Positions 1 to 14,500 of a stretch of DNA of 64,000 nt are shown in pieces. Each line of letters opens with the position of its first letter. The stretch's first letter is position 1. The notes beneath the pieces were generated by a model that was given only the letters and a program-made list of their open reading frames with translations, had not been told where the DNA came from and made no database searches. Source of the DNA: Pristionchus mayeri (taxonomy: Eukaryota > Nematoda > Chromadorea > Rhabditida > Neodiplogasteridae); the NCBI GenBank assembly GCA_036245805.1, contig BTRK01000002.1, positions 16,795,067 to 16,859,066 of the forward strand. The letters run 5' to 3'. The translations under genes and the position numbers were made by a program.

Positions 1-766
1 GTACATGTGGGGTCCTCACTGGGAAATCCACTGGGATCCCACTGGGAAACTTTTACCAGAAAGGAGCGAGAGCGATAGAAGATGCATACTGCAAAGTTGA
101 AAAGAATCAAAGAACAAGGTGGAGGATACTGCATTCAGAAAATAGAGATACCGAATGAGAACAAGATGAAAGGGCAGGCCAGTGCAATAGTGTAAAGAGA
201 GATTGAGAGATATGGACACAGAGACATAGGGGGGGGGGGGGATATATTAGACAAAGGTGCGTAAAAAATTGCCCAGGTGTGACCCTAATGGAACAGAAAC
301 CGGTACGTTCCCAATCCACTACGAACAATCCACTCCACTTCTGTCCACATTTTACATTTCTCGAATTACTGTACTTCGAATACAACCGCCATCTTGAATT
401 ATTATTATTCATTCGACAATCGATAAATACGAGTACGGTATGTGAGAGTCAGTACAATACGATTTCACCGTCGCTCAGTTTACAAATCAAGAGAAGGCAT
501 ATTGATTAAGCTGTTTTGGAAATGGCTAAAAAATAACACATCAATTCTGTACATCATAATGCGCGCGTATCGCAAGATAACATCGTAGAGCGAGGGAAGA
601 ATACTCAATGGAACTCTGCTACCAACTACAGAGGGAAGATACAATATTTAGGGGGCATCTCGAGTATGGACAGGGATGGATAAGCTATGTACATGTTTGA
701 CAGAAGACAGGTATTGAAGGGAAGTGGGGGCAGGCTGTGTGTGGTGTGGGGGCTACAGTACTCCTC
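1..766. other. 3' flank of the TBC gene; no gene recognised
   Basis: It contains a G-run near 231-240 and short AT-rich stretches. No splice-consistent coding exon was found. It presumably includes the 3' UTR of the minus-strand TBC gene. Confidence 0.5.
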
Positions 767-3700
767 TCATTCGTCGTCGTCGTCTCCAGAAGGCGTGCCG
801 ACGACGGACTTGTCGCCCAGCGCAAGATGCTCGCAGATGTGCATCGGCAGTTTGTCCTGAGAATTGAGAGGTGGTTATTGATTTAATGCCAGTAAAAACT
901 GCATCACTCTTCCATCCACACTAGAATCCTATTCAATAGCAGTGAAACACCAACCGAGCTACACTTCGAAACATAATTTTTCCAAGTGGAAAGGAATATT
1001 AGTCTTTTTGAAGCAAGAATCAATTATTGAGGTCGAGTCGACGCATCTCCAGTAACTATGCTAAGGCAATATCGAAAAGTCATTTCTCGACCGACAGTTG
1101 GATTACGGTAGTAGTTACCTGGCTGGCGGATAGCTGGTGGAATATGGCCTCGGCCGAGGTGAGCATCTCGTCGAGGTCGTGGTGCATCGAGAGATCGTTC
1201 ACGTGCTGAATAATCAATGGTTATTATCACCGCGAATTCACCACGGTTAAACTGGAACTCTCGTCTCTCCTACACTACAACCAGTAAGCGAATCCTAATA
1301 GAGCCAGCTACACCAGCCATACCTACGAAAGTATCCATTCCGTTAATTTTTTAAGACGCCAGTATTTTATTATTTACAATGTATTTGCAATTCTTTGATG
1401 AAAATGCGCCTTTGAAAGAAATTGAACGTGCCTCCCCTCCCCTCCCTTCCCTTCACCTCCACACACCTTGAGTATCTCGGTGAGTCCGAACTTGTTCTCG
1501 ATGATGGTCTCCGTCTGTCGATCGAGGGTCGCCGCGCAGATCAAGAGAAGGAAGTTGGGACACGGCTGGCAGGTCCACAACACCTGAGCAGAGGGGATGT
1601 TCAATTGAAAGACATGGAAAGTCTACAATAAGCTCGACGCACTTTTACTATAACCTTTGATAGAACAAACTTCAGTTACGGCCTATATCTACAACAAACA
1701 TGACATATACACGTGTGACTATCTTTAATAAATATGTAACATCGTTAATTAACATTAATTAATAACTACTCACCTCCCACAGTTTGCATGTGTCCTCGAA
1801 GGAAAACTCTCGCTTGAACCAGACGATGAGCCATCGGAAGCAGAAGTACATGTCGTCCGAGTCGTGCGACTCTGCAGCACATTCCATTATTAATTTATTA
1901 ATTGCATTGTTATGAACAATTGTATTCTACATAGTCAATTGCGTTTTTTTTTCTCGATCGTGATCAATCTTGCAGATATTACCACCATTCTACTGGCAAA
2001 GCTAAAAGGAAAGGTAAGATTACATGCTTTCCTTATCACGTAGGATAGTCATTCGAAACTTTCCACTGATTAGCTAGAAACTACTCCTCTCTCCTCTACT
2101 TACCCAGGTAGTTGGCCAGTTTGGGATTGACGATCATGAGGATGTCCCTCAGCTGATTCAACTGCACCTTGATCGCCGTCTGGTCCTTCTCGAAGTTAGC
2201 GTGCTGCAATTATTATTATTTTATTTCTTTTTACCGAGCAGAGAAGCGAGAGCGTGCTCGATTGTAAAGCACGTAGGTTAGCAAAATGGAAAGTCATCTG
2301 AGATATTCTTTGAGATAGTCGAGCTACCGTACTTCTTTAGTAGTACGGTAGCTGGGCATGTATAATGATTTCTCTCTCCACTCACCACTCGCTCCATGAA
2401 TCCTACGAAGCACCAGAAGGCGTCGCTCTCGTTGCCCATCACGTAGAGCAAGGGGGAGCAGAAGTCGGACATGCCCTGCACGTAGCCTGAAGCAGGGGAG
2501 ATTACGGTATGCTTGAGCTACGGTAAGAGCAAATCTGTACAATCGACTGAATAAAGTGCAGTGCATGATTCGGTGAATGGACAGAAAATTTTTATTAATT
2601 TTAATACGCAACTACTCTATACCAGCGACCGGAAGATTCAATCGCCAAAGAGATCTAGGTAAAGCACAAGCAATAAAAGTGTTCAAGTGTTCTTATATTT
2701 CAGAATATTCACGTCAACTATTCAACACAGACACAATATTTGAAAAATCTTATCGATCCTTATACTATTTCTACCGTACTCACCCAGATCGAAGTCGTAC
2801 ATGCAGTAGGTCATGAGCACGTTGTGCAGCATCGCCAGATTCGGATTCTCGTCGCCGGCGAAGAACTTCATCGTGCGATCCGTTCGAGCCACATCCTTCT
2901 CTGAAGAGAGGAGTTGTTACGGTAGTCATAGTCATGCTATTGAGAACTGGTTAGTTGCTACACTAGATAGTACGATAGTATTCACAATGCGTGTAAAAGT
3001 ATTCGATTGTGAAGAAAGTACTGTTACATTTGGACAATGATGTTTGATCACGCCTAAAATCCTTTTCGATATCGATCTCAAGTAAGATCGAAGGCACATA
3101 ATAAGGGTTTACTTGGTCAATATATTTGTGTATTACAATCGCTTCATGCTTTTAGGATACCCGGGAAATCCATGTTTTGCCAAATGTAATATTTTCACTA
3201 TTTTCTAAAAATAATTTCAGTCCCTCGTATTTTGTGAGGAAAACTACTATACATTCTCATATAGTGTAGTGAGAAGAACATTTGCAGTTCTTCCGAAAAA
3301 TATGTTTAACGCCGTTCCTGCCTCAACATAGCACGATTTATACAGCATTGAATTAATGCCTCGGCTAATAAACACTTGTCAAGCGATAACGTTTCCTGCT
3401 TTGAGGTTCAATCAGACTGGTTTCTAAATAAGTGCGCTTCCATGATACATTGTGGTGCTACATTCCACAGAGAAACATTTGAACTCAACCATTGTCTACA
3501 TTTAGAAAACATAGATTTTCAGTATTGCTGAATAACGGCCAACATGGTAAAATTTTCGACTTTCGGTATACGGTGAATGAATAAATTTCCTCATAAGGGA
3601 GATATCCCCTGACTTTACCCTGTAGTACACATAAAGAGTAGCTTTAATAGTTAACCACAAAAGTTAGGATTTTCACCAACCCTGGAAAATGGAAGTCTTA

Positions 3701-6700
3701 TAATATACGAATTTCGATGTTTAAATTTCATAGTCGGGATGATGAATGCTGCATGTTTTGGCAGAAGTATTATTTGCCCACCTAAATAAAATTTTAAGTT
3801 AACCATGGAGAGTGCTTTTCGTTTCACTACATTCGAGATGGTTACATCAATAGTTACGGTTTTACGGTAAAAATAAGTATTTCTGTTGATTTCTGCTGAG
3901 TACAGTTAGGGTCAGGTTAAAAAAATGAATTCGTTTTCTGACAGCCGCGGACCAGATTCACTTGTTGTATTGTGATATCCGTATTCCATAGTTTTCGAAT
4001 GCGACGTAATATTTGCCCTATCCTAGCTCTCCATGGAGTGCTGGAACGAAATGTAATCAGTAAAACATTTTGCCGATGTATATATATGTCTTCGTAATGT
4101 CGCCTCAATACCAATTGGATAGGCTTGAACCTACGCGCGATAGAAAGGGTATTCAAGCACTAAACGTGCACAAGTAACAATATGATAATCAGGCGGCAAC
4201 AAACGACGAGGTATTGCAGAATCGAAAATTTGAAAATCTAACATTACTTTCTTCACAACCTGATATAAATCGATCGAAAATAATAAAATGAGACGGTGTA
4301 GACAAATTTCTAAATTCTGAAGACAAATGTTCTGGCGTCTACAGACTTCCTAGTTCGAAATGAAGTCACCGCAAGTGCGCCTTACCAACGAGTGCCTTGC
4401 GCACGACGTATTTGGCGAAGCGCGACTCCTGATCCTCGCTGATAGACTGCCACTGGCCCTTCATGCGGGCGTAGTCCTTCTCGAGACGAACGCGCTTCTG
4501 GAAAGGGTGAATAAATATTAGTGAAATAAGGGAGTGCTTGTTATCAAATGAAAGGAGAATTCGTGCTCAACTGATGGATATGACGTACAACTTTGACCAG
4601 AGGTTTGCTTTTCGTCATGCGAGCAGCTTACACACAACTGCTGTGCCATATCAAGATTTTCGACTTTGTTACAGCAAAATAATTATTTTAAAAATATATT
4701 AGTAATATCCTCACCTTCTCGTTCTCAGCAGGAGTCTTGCTCCACTCGTAGTATCCGAGCAGGTACTTCCACGCCTCCTGCAATCGGTCTAATTGGAAAA
4801 GCAACAAGATTTCTTAGCATTTCTAACTATAAATATCGTTTTCTAGAGGCTATTTCAGTATCTACGAAGAAATATTGTTTTACTGTGCACTTGTTAGCTA
4901 TTCAAATATTAAAACTACAGAAGGGATATTGTTTCACTACAAAGCTAAATATATTTGAGAATAGTGATTCGACTGGCACATGATCGATAAACGAATGACT
5001 GACCTTCCTCAGCTCGGTGTCTACTCCTCCTCTGAAGACGTTCATCATGAGGTGGTGGCTCTTCGCGGGATCGAAGCTACCATCCGACTGCTTGAACGAG
5101 GCCCACACCGGCTGAAATAGTTTTTTTGCAATGTTTACTAATAATATAATTTTCAACTGAATACGGGTATGCAGTAGTTTTTTTGTTCATAAGTAAATAT
5201 GATCGCTATCTTAACGAGATCAATTTGGAACGCGACAACTAATGCACATCAATTAAAACCCAACTAAATAATATGAGTCAGTTTTATTCTACCTGAGTGA
5301 CGGGCGCCTCTCTGTAGATGTCTGGTCGGGGCGGCAGTTCAAGCTGAGTGACCACCTCGAAGTCGGCCTCGCGAGAGATCCTGCAACCGGGAGGGTTACA
5401 TTCATTTTTTAAATTTATGTTTTACGCTATGCTAAAGTTCCAACGTGACAATTTGCGACGATAGACATCTCTCATTTTTACACAAAACATGATTGCCAGG
5501 AAAACCCATCCTCTAGAATCGTACATAAATGAATAGTTGGCGAGAATAAGGAAAAGGAAGAGCAAGAATCTTTGAGGAAATTTCATTAAGATGAAAACAA
5601 ATAAAAAAAAATGGAATACACGGAATGATCTCTCACTTTAGTCTGGTGTCGTCAGTCTCCGATCTCAACTCCCTCATCGCGCGAATCTTCTCCTCCTGAG
5701 AGACGGCATCGGAGTCGAGGATCGCCGGAATCACCTGAACAAAAGATAAAATTATACAATATGTTAATTGTTTTATATATTTTGTTTGTAAAATATCGAA
5801 AGTAATAACTTATTACTAATAAGCCGCATTTCACTGAATTTCACAAGAATTCGAGAGGCAGAAAATTGAGAAGCAAAAGAGTGGTGAAGTTAACTTGTAA
5901 AATCATCGAAGACGGGATATTTAAATAATTGAAAATTCAATTTAAGTAAAATTATAGCAGGGTTCAAGTTTGATTTTTTGAAGCTACAGAAATAAAGGAA
6001 GTGTTTGGGAGAAATCAAAATAGACAAAGAGAGCAGAGTGGGTGGAATGAGTGCAGGAAGAGGATTATGCGGACTAGGAGAGAGGAAAGTGTGAAACTTC
6101 GCACCATAATCACCATCAATCATATAGGACATGAAAAGTTCATAGACACGAGCTCTTCACAAGTTCGAAAATCGATGATCAAACGGTGCGGCTAAAGGGA
6201 TGAAAAAAATATATAAAATAAAAGATTCCTTACTATTTAGAGAACAAATCAATCTGACTCAATTTTTGTGTTTTTATACGGTTGGATAACCGGAAATCTT
6301 CTAGTCGCGACAATTGTTTTGTAAAAAAATGAAGAGGACCTGATCCTGGACGAATGTGGTGATCTTGCTCAATCCCGTCATCGCAGTCGCGTATGGATTG
6401 TGCATGAAACGCTGCAAATAAGTAATTAATGACTATCTATCACTAACTAATGAAATAAGAGTTTATCTCTGGTATGCTCTAGTCTATAGAATTCTAAGAC
6501 ATTAAGAAACAATACAATAAATCAATAACTCTCGTTACCGTACCCCCATGATGTCTCCGTTCTGGTCGAGAGTGGAGATTGACTGGGCGTATGCTTCAAC
6601 ATTCGGGTCCACCACCAGCACCAACTGGTGCTCACGATGAGATCGACGCAGCGTCACGTATCTGGAAGGAAGGAGGGAGTGGAAGGAGGGTAAAGAGGGA

Positions 6701-8962
6701 ACCGGCATGAGATACTATGAGAATCTATGTGGAAGATACAGAAGGAATCCACTTTCAAAGAATATTTGCTAAAGTACTAATGATCGTATAATTGCATGCT
6801 ACTAGATAATCGTAAAAGGATACAATCGCTTATCTCTGTACAAAATAATCATTATCGTTCAAGAGACTCGCGCCACTTGCACTATGTTGTGTTTCTCACC
6901 GTAGAAAATAAATTAATGAATTTTCCAGTTTTTCAATAACTATTTTACAATGACCCAAGTTTCAAAATTTAAAAAAAAATGTAAATAATAACCTCTGGAG
7001 TACATCGATGAAGTCCTTGGTGCTCTGGGTGAGGAAGTAGAGGGGCACGTAGGTGGTGCCGTCCTTCGCGATCAGTCGAATGCACGGATGACCCTTCTTG
7101 CCTGCAGCAGTCAATATTTAAATTTTTCGTGATCTACCTTCTAATGCATACCAATTTTACATGGATAGCGTACAAACTTTTACCAATAATAAAAGGGGTC
7201 ATTTTTTTCAAAAGACGCCATAACCAACTCATTCCTTTCCCGTTTCGTAATATCTAGGCAACAAATCAACTGTGTCCGCAGTCGACATTTTTCGATAGAT
7301 ATAAAATTATTTTAAAAAATCTAAATGCTGACCCTTCTTAGGCTCGACGTTCTTGAAGGAGGAGAGGTCGTTGACGTCGACGGAGAATCTGAGTCTCGAG
7401 TGGGGAGAGAGAGGGCCAGAGGAGGGAAGAGCAGAGGAGGAGGAACCGTCCACGGGCTTGGGCGAGAGCGAGGCTGCAAGGAACATGCTATCAAAATTAG
7501 AGCAAGTTAGACTTGGATATTTTCAAAGGACTCATGGACTGAATGTTCATCAAATCGCTCGTAAATCAAACAGACTCTATTGAATGCGCCAGTTCTCTTT
7601 CAATTTCCTACAGTGAAACCCTCTCCATTCTTCTCTGGATGACAACTCATTCCCGTTCTCTCCCATTGTTCCTCTCGAATTCACCCATGAATCACTTCTC
7701 AATCAGCCCACTCTGCCAGGTGATCAAACACGAACAGCGAAACTCTCGACCATCAATCGATACTGCCAAAAACCATTCGAATTCCGCTATGTAAACAGCC
7801 ACCACCTAATCGTCACGTTTCGATCTCATTCCATGGGCCAAAACAAACAGAGGAGCTTCCGCTAGAAGCATGAAAGGGGTGGCTTTTTCTAGGCATCTGG
7901 ACTAAAGATGGGCAATAATGTTAATGTATTCTACGACCTACTCATATATCGCTCAAACAGGAAACATAAAAACACTTTGAAATAGATAAATCGATAACCG
8001 ATACTCACGGATCGTATGGCCCGAGTCCTCATCCGCCAGCACCCATCCGCACTCATCCTCGCCCTGGGGAGTCCACTCGATGAATATTCCTTGAGCCTGA
8101 AAATTGAAATTCAAACTTCTCGCCATCTAAACAGGAAATGCCGATTCTTATCGAAATTTCAACAAGACAGCTATTTTCTCCATTTATTTGGCGCGAATTC
8201 AAAAACATTCAGACCTTCTCGACGATGGCGAGCGTGCCGGGGATGTACTCGTCCGTCGCCTGATCGTCGTTGTCGTCCGTCAGCTTCGCCGAGACCCCCG
8301 GAATGCGCAGCGTCACCTCAAAATCGACATTTTAAATTTAAATAAATAAAAAAAACATTTAAATAAATTTAAACTCACAATGCCCCGGGCGCGTTTCATC
8401 GCTACTCAACTAGGAGGAAGAGCTAGAGTGAGGGTGGTGAAATTGGGACTGAACTGGATAGGAAAGGGAGGGAGTGATGGTATACTAGCCCGCGTGGGGG
8501 CACTCGAGAGTGGCGGGAGTTACAAGGAGAGAGGGAGAGAGGGTGACCAGGAGGAAGAGACAGGGGGTGAACAAGGGAGGAGGAAGGACGATGGACATTT
8601 CGCAAGGTAAACACGCGATGAATCAATACGCGTCCATGTAGCTGCTTTTTCGTCGATAAGGAAGGAGCACCCGTTGGGACTATGAGTAAGCAAGGACTGG
8701 TTCGCGTTTCGTAACCGTAAATTGCCAAACCACCTACCCGTTTCACCTAATCGTAAGCCACAGTTATTAACGTATAAATTACATTATTACATTTTTTAAT
8801 TGAAATATGTAACAAATAAATCAATAAAATAAATTAGCTCACCCTATCGGGGCTGATGGACTTGCTGAGGTGGACGGTGAGATGGGAGAGATCGTCCTGC
8901 ATGCCGCGTCGATTCTGCTCTTTCTTATCCTTGATGTACTTGTAGGCTAAGTATGGTAGCAT
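767..8962 (-). CDS. Rab GTPase-activating protein, TBC1D15/TBC1D17 (Gyp7-like) family
   Basis: Predicted GAP that speeds GTP hydrolysis on Rab GTPases. The mammalian relatives act on late endosomes and mitochondria during autophagy; that role is carried over by family, not seen here. I built 19 exons: 8843-8962, 8215-8316, 8009-8096, 7333-7473, 6993-7101, 6544-6661, 6340-6411, 5637-5734, 5293-5380, 5004-5111, 4715-4777, 4386-4497, 2784-2900, 2386-2486, 2104-2203, 1774-1871, 1467-1583, 1119-1205, 767-856. They sum to 1929 nt, or 642 aa, close to the human proteins (about 650-690). The TBC domain fills the C-terminal half. The arginine finger is in KDVARTDRTMKF (exon 2784-2900) and the glutamine finger in YVQGMSD (exon 2386-2486). 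TBC1D15-like blocks such as YFCFRWLIVWFKREFSF and ENKFGLTEILK follow, and the tail is acidic (DDDDE). The start is the first ATG after a strong acceptor at 8966-8968. The acceptor at 8317-8318 (TTTGAG) is weak, and a missed upstream exon is possible. Confidence 0.93.
2322..2353. repeat. 12-bp perfect inverted repeat built on TACGGTA, in a TBC intron
   Basis: The left arm AGCTACCGTACT (2322-2333) is the exact reverse complement of AGTACGGTAGCT (2342-2353), with an 8-nt loop. It is one instance of the TACNGTA motif found across the non-coding DNA of the window. Confidence 0.75.
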
Positions 8963-8968
8963 TCACTG
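8963..8968 (-). other. Possible spliced-leader (trans-splice) acceptor of the TBC gene
   Basis: On the minus strand a pyrimidine-rich tract ending TTGCAG stops at 8966, three bases before the ATG at 8962. Nematode trans-splice acceptors typically lie this close to the start codon. An ordinary intron acceptor joining an unseen 5' exon would look the same. Confidence 0.45.
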
Positions 8969-11539
8969 CAAGAGGAGCACAAAAAAAAGGAGGAATGTGG
9001 AATCGATAAAGGAGAAGCGCAGCGAATTTGAACACAATGCGAGCGAAATGGGCGAGGAAGGAGAACAAGCGGGATGAAAAAAGAGCGAGATGGGTACGGG
9101 AGATTACAGGGGAGAGTTGCCTAACAACATAAAGGTATCGATTCGGGCGAAAGGGAACCGAGCGAAGAAGTGGAGGCTATTTTTCCAATGAAGAAAAGAA
9201 CGCATTAGAAAATGGGAAATTGATGGTGCTAAAGATACGGAGTATCGTGAAATCAGTCGCGTGATCGTCAGGTACTGCCAGGTTGATGAAGGGGTGAGTC
9301 ATTGTGAACGTTTTGTTGCGAAATGAAAGCGCGATGAGAGAATACGACGTGGACTAACGAGAAAACGAAGGTGACAACAAAGTAAATGAGAGCATTTGAC
9401 GGAGCGACTGCATTGAACACTGTCGACTAATAATAAGACGATACTGTTTGGCACGAGGTGATAAGCACAAAACAAATAAGAAAGTAGGCATCCACATGAA
9501 AAGCACGAGAGACAGCATCAGCTGACAGCCCGTGGTGTGCCTTCCCGGTCGATTCCTAAAAGTAGTACACCACCATCACACTCTCAAATACCGTATACAA
9601 CAGTTAGTTAGAAACTGACTTTAATTATGTAAAATTTTGGATTTTAATAAAAAGAAAAATATTAAGAATACATTTTATTTGTTGCATTCGTTTCTGAGCT
9701 TCTAAATAGCATAATATCTACAAAGTTCTACAAAGTTGATTATATTTTTCTACGGTGATCATCATGTAGAGTAGTATTTTTTCAATCAATGTTCTGTTCG
9801 GCATTCGAGGCCCTTAATTAACATTTATCCTGAGTAATTCTTAGTTTCTTGATTACAACGATCTTCAATAGCAGATGAAACGGTAGTCAATTTATCTCAT
9901 CATCAGTCACAATTAATTTCATATCCTTCGCATATCCGAAAATACTTGGCAAAATTGGCATCACTTTCATGAATGTTTTTGTTTTCGTATCGAAATCCTT
10001 GGCTGGTGCACCATGGTGGTATTGTCTTAGAATCCCGACCATTCCACTAGCTATCAACCGTCACAGGAACGGAATGTCGAGGATTCGATTGTTCATGGAC
10101 GGATGGTAAAATTCACACATTAATGATAAGATTCAAGATGACTCATGTAGAATCAATATTATGTAACAGAAAACCTTTTCACGCGATTTTCATCATAATT
10201 GATACTGGGCTTCTGTTAGTTTGCAATACGGAAGAGACACCAATGATTGGTGACGAATTATCGACAGCGACGTTGAAAAAGCTCGAGGGCTGGAATCACG
10301 AGTGATGCAGGAATTATGCAATGACTGAGGAAAGAAGATTTCTATATACGTGTGCTCTCGACAAATTATCATCGCTCAATGAGCTCCTGATGAGGAATCT
10401 TTATCAAATTCGCTATCAGATGCATTGGAAGAAAAGGAATGGTGACATGAGATCAGGTAGAAGCAGGTGTTGTAGTTTCAACATGAGTTGCGCTCAATGA
10501 ATGGTAGCGAAAGCTCGAGTCCTTCTTGCTCGTATCATTGTCTGATTCCTTCACTGTATTGTTTTTCGATGCAACCTCGGTGATGATAGAAATAAATCTT
10601 CTTATTATCGAAGCGAAGCATACAATGAAGGAGTGAATACGCGACTCTTAAAGCTATTCTTCATCTGACAGTCACCAAGCAATCTCTATACAACAATCAA
10701 GACAGCGAAAAAAGGTAGGAGGAAAACTCTCAGGTAGTTCGGTCAATGGGGTCGTGTGGCAAACAGAGAAACACTTACACTAAATGACTTGTACGATAGG
10801 AACGGTTGGTGTGTGTGCAGAGTTCGGCAAGAGGATACTGTAGGATACTGTAGCTACACCATCAGGCCGGATTGGCACCGGCCGCCGTATAGCAGTAAAG
10901 CGAATGGTAAAGAGTGGTGGTGGTGAATAGGAAAGGTCGCCCGGAACTACACCATGAGAGCGGGGGTCATCAGTCAAAGGGATGCGAAGTGAAGCAGCGG
11001 GATAGTGAACTAGATTTGACTAGCGGAGACAAGTCGTATACCGTATACCGTATACACCACAAAGCAGCAGCACCGTCAGGCTACAGTAAGAAGAGCGAGA
11101 GCGAACAAATTAATCGATATTGTGAGCAGTTCGCGTCTGAAGACTAGCCACATTCTAGGAGAAAGGCAGGGATGATAAGGTAATAATTCTCAAGTGATCG
11201 CTAATTGAGCCATTTATTACGATTAAGAGGGGAGTACGGTAGGGTGCAAAATGAGGGCGAGGAATACACCGGATACACCAAGTAGCGTGTGTGTGGAGAG
11301 AGAGAGCCACCCGTAGCTAGGCAAGAATAAAACAGAGAGTGAGGCTAATAGGGGGCATAACACATATTATGCGCGGATTCAGAGGGGGCATGGGGGTGCG
11401 GCGTGTGTGTGTGGTCTCCCGTATACCAGTAATCGATCGGGGGGTGGGGTCAGGGGTACGGTAGGGGGTAGGTCAGAGGGCGGTTGCTCGATCGTCCTCG
11501 TGGATGTGATTCTCATCGACGGGAACGACGTCTGCCTTC
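8969..11539. other. Spacer between the TBC gene and pde-4
   Basis: About 2.5 kb separate two genes on the same strand. The right part must hold the pde-4 3' UTR, including an AATAAA on the minus strand at 11213-11218. A TACGGTA/CCGTATAC-rich patch lies at about 11036-11060, with G-rich stretches at 11380-11470. I see no coding exon. The gap seems too long for a typical nematode operon. Confidence 0.5.
11213..11218 (-). promoter_or_regulatory. Candidate polyadenylation signal of pde-4
   Basis: An AATAAA hexamer on the minus strand lies about 320 nt downstream of the pde-4 stop codon. It is a plausible 3'-end signal, and no RNA evidence is available. Confidence 0.3.
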
Positions 11540-14500
11540 TCAGATGCCCGTGCTGTGTTGGGCGCTGAGGGTTCTTGCGCCTCCTCGGGAATCCTAAAAT
11601 TCAGGCAATCAGTAAGCTTACTTTAGTACCCAGATAGGGTTACGGTAGTCGTGAGACCGTACTACCGTACCTAAATCTTGATAGGATCCGGTACTCACCT
11701 GCTCTGGTACCACTCCCGGTTCTCCTCCAGTTGGTCCAGGATGTTCTGGGCGTCGGGATAGACGAGATCAGCCCACGTCTCGTAGAGAGGATGCACGATG
11801 TAGTCGATGAAGCCGACCTGCAGAGATATCATTAAATTATTGATCGATTATATGGTGTTCAGTCAGTCATCGATCGAACTACAGTAACCCGAGGAATACA
11901 GTACTTATTCTTATTCTTATTCTTTATTCACCAACATTTACATGGTACGGGAGTGACGTGATGATGATGATTAGGTAAGGTGGTATTTTGGCTCGGGCGA
12001 GCTTGTGGAATGGGGGGATGTGTGGCAGTTCTGTGTTACATTTTTATATTAGAAGACTGCATTGTAAAAGATGGAGTTGTTTTTATGAGGTGTCGGTAAG
12101 GGGATCGGGGCATGGTTACTACTGAGTGGGGAAGCGAGTTCCAGAGCGTTAGGGAACGAGATGCGCATGATGAAAAGGAACTAGGCATTACATACGGTAC
12201 GGCGATGCGTAATTTATGAGAGGAACGGAGACTACGAGTTAAAGGAGCGATCGTGTAGAGACAAGAGGTGTCGAGATGAACAAAGCCATGCAAAGAGTCG
12301 TATATAAAATACATGTCAATCAAGGATCGGCGAGATTCAAGTGTCTCTAGTTGGAAATGTTTGAGCCTATCAGTATATGAACGATAGGGCAATTTAGAGC
12401 GGAACAAAACACGTTTAGTGAATTCTCGTTGCACAGATTCTATTTGATTAACAAGACCAATTGATGTAGGGTTCCAGATAACGGTAGATGACTCGAGAAG
12501 AGGACGAATATATATTTTGTACGCTTTCAATAAGATACCAGGTGAAGTAGTGAGAAAAGAGCGCAGTAATAGATTGCACATGGATCTGGCCTTTCTAGTA
12601 ATTTGATCAATGTGATGACCAAAATGTAAATTTCCTGTGAAGAAAATACCAAGGTCACGAACTTGTTCTTTTGGGGAGATGAAATTACCATTTAGCATAT
12701 ATTTCGATCTCGTTTTAAGACGACCGAGATGAAGAACAAAACACTTGGGAGCGCTAATTGTCATATTCCACTTAGTTGTCCACTCTTCTAAACTAGTAAT
12801 AGCTTGTTGGAGATCAGCACTATGGTCAGGCACCGTTGCGTATATTTTAAGGTCATCAGCGAAAATATTGTATTTTACCGTAGGGGGATGCATTTGCCTA
12901 GATCGTTAATGTATATAATAAACAATAAGGGACCAATTGCTGAGCCCTGGGGGACTCCAGATATAATTGGAGAAGGAGGGGAGAGATAATTACCGACAAA
13001 GACACGTTGTGACCTACCAAGGAGATATGACTCAAACCATTTCACAATGTGATTAGAAATACCCAGGGAGGCAAGCTTATGCATCAGGAACCTTAAGTCA
13101 ATTGAATCAAATGCCTTTTGATAGTCGAAAAATATGGTATCTACTGATTTTTTGTGGGTCAAGGACTGAGCATAGAAGGAGAGGGTTTCACATAAGGAAG
13201 ATGTGGTGCTTCTACATTTACGCTTGGCGCGCCAGCTTGGCGCGTATCAAGAAGAGAATGCGCATCTAAATAGGATACTAATTCATTAATAAGAATTTTT
13301 TCAAATATTTTAGAAGCAGTAATTGTAAGGGAGATGGGGCGATGATTTGAGATGTCTGCATTTCCTGCTTTCTTAGGGATGGGCTTGACATGAGCAACTT
13401 TCCATTGAGAGGGAGCTAAAGCAGAAGTTAGGGAAATGTTAAAAATTATAGAGAGGGGATTCGCAATAGAGAATTTACACTTGGTATAGACTAAATTGGG
13501 AATATTGTCAGGAGAACCATTGATTTTTGGGACTAGTTGGGAAATGGCGTTTAGAATATCACTAATCGGTATGAAATGGAGATCGAAAGAAGAGTTAGGA
13601 CAAGAAGGTATAAGAAGACGCGAGTGCAAAGGAGGCGTTTGAACCTTTGAGAAGAATTTAGGGAATGCTGTTGCTTTATCCTTATTTGTTAGGAGAACGT
13701 TCCCGTTACTGTCAATAACACCAGGGAGGGAGGATGTGTTTACTTTAAAGCGGGATTTACAGAACTGGAAAAAGTGGTTTGGGTTTTTTGAATTGACTGC
13801 GTTACTTTCTCGTTTTAGCTCGAAACTTTTTAGGGCATTATCAAACCTCACTCTTAGCGAATGTGTAGTATCGCAGTTAGGGGCAACCTGATGTAATTTA
13901 TGCAGCCTGTCATGCAGCTGGCTAAGATATTTTGGATAACCAGAGGAAGATTTGCCACGTTTAATGGGAACAAAAATATCTAAGAGGGAGTTTAAAAATT
14001 CACTGAAGTAACAATAAGCTTCAGTAGCAGTTTTGTTAGAAAGGGCTATGGTCCAATTGTGCATAGCTATTTGACTACTAATCATGTCCCAGTTCGCAAA
14101 GAGGTAGTTTCTGGTAGGTTTTAATTTTTCGCCCAAGGTCGTTTCGAATGAAATAGACAAACTTATGCCAACATGGTCAGAAAGTGGAATGTCGGGCTTT
14201 GCTGATTTGACGAGAGGAGAATTACATAAAGCTAAGTCAAGAATGTTTTTTCCACGCGTTGGAAAATCAATAAATTGATTGAAATGTTTTGAAGTAATAA
14301 AATCAAGAAATGGAGTTATGGAAGCCGTGGGGGAAGAATATGTGTACCAATCGATATTAGGATAATTGAAATCGCCAACAATTAATGAAGGATGAGCGCA
14401 GTCTGTGACCTCATTCAAGTAATTTAAGAAGGGCGCATTGGATGATAGGGGAGCACTGGGAGAGCGATATACGGTAACTATTCTAAGGGTGTTTTTAGCA

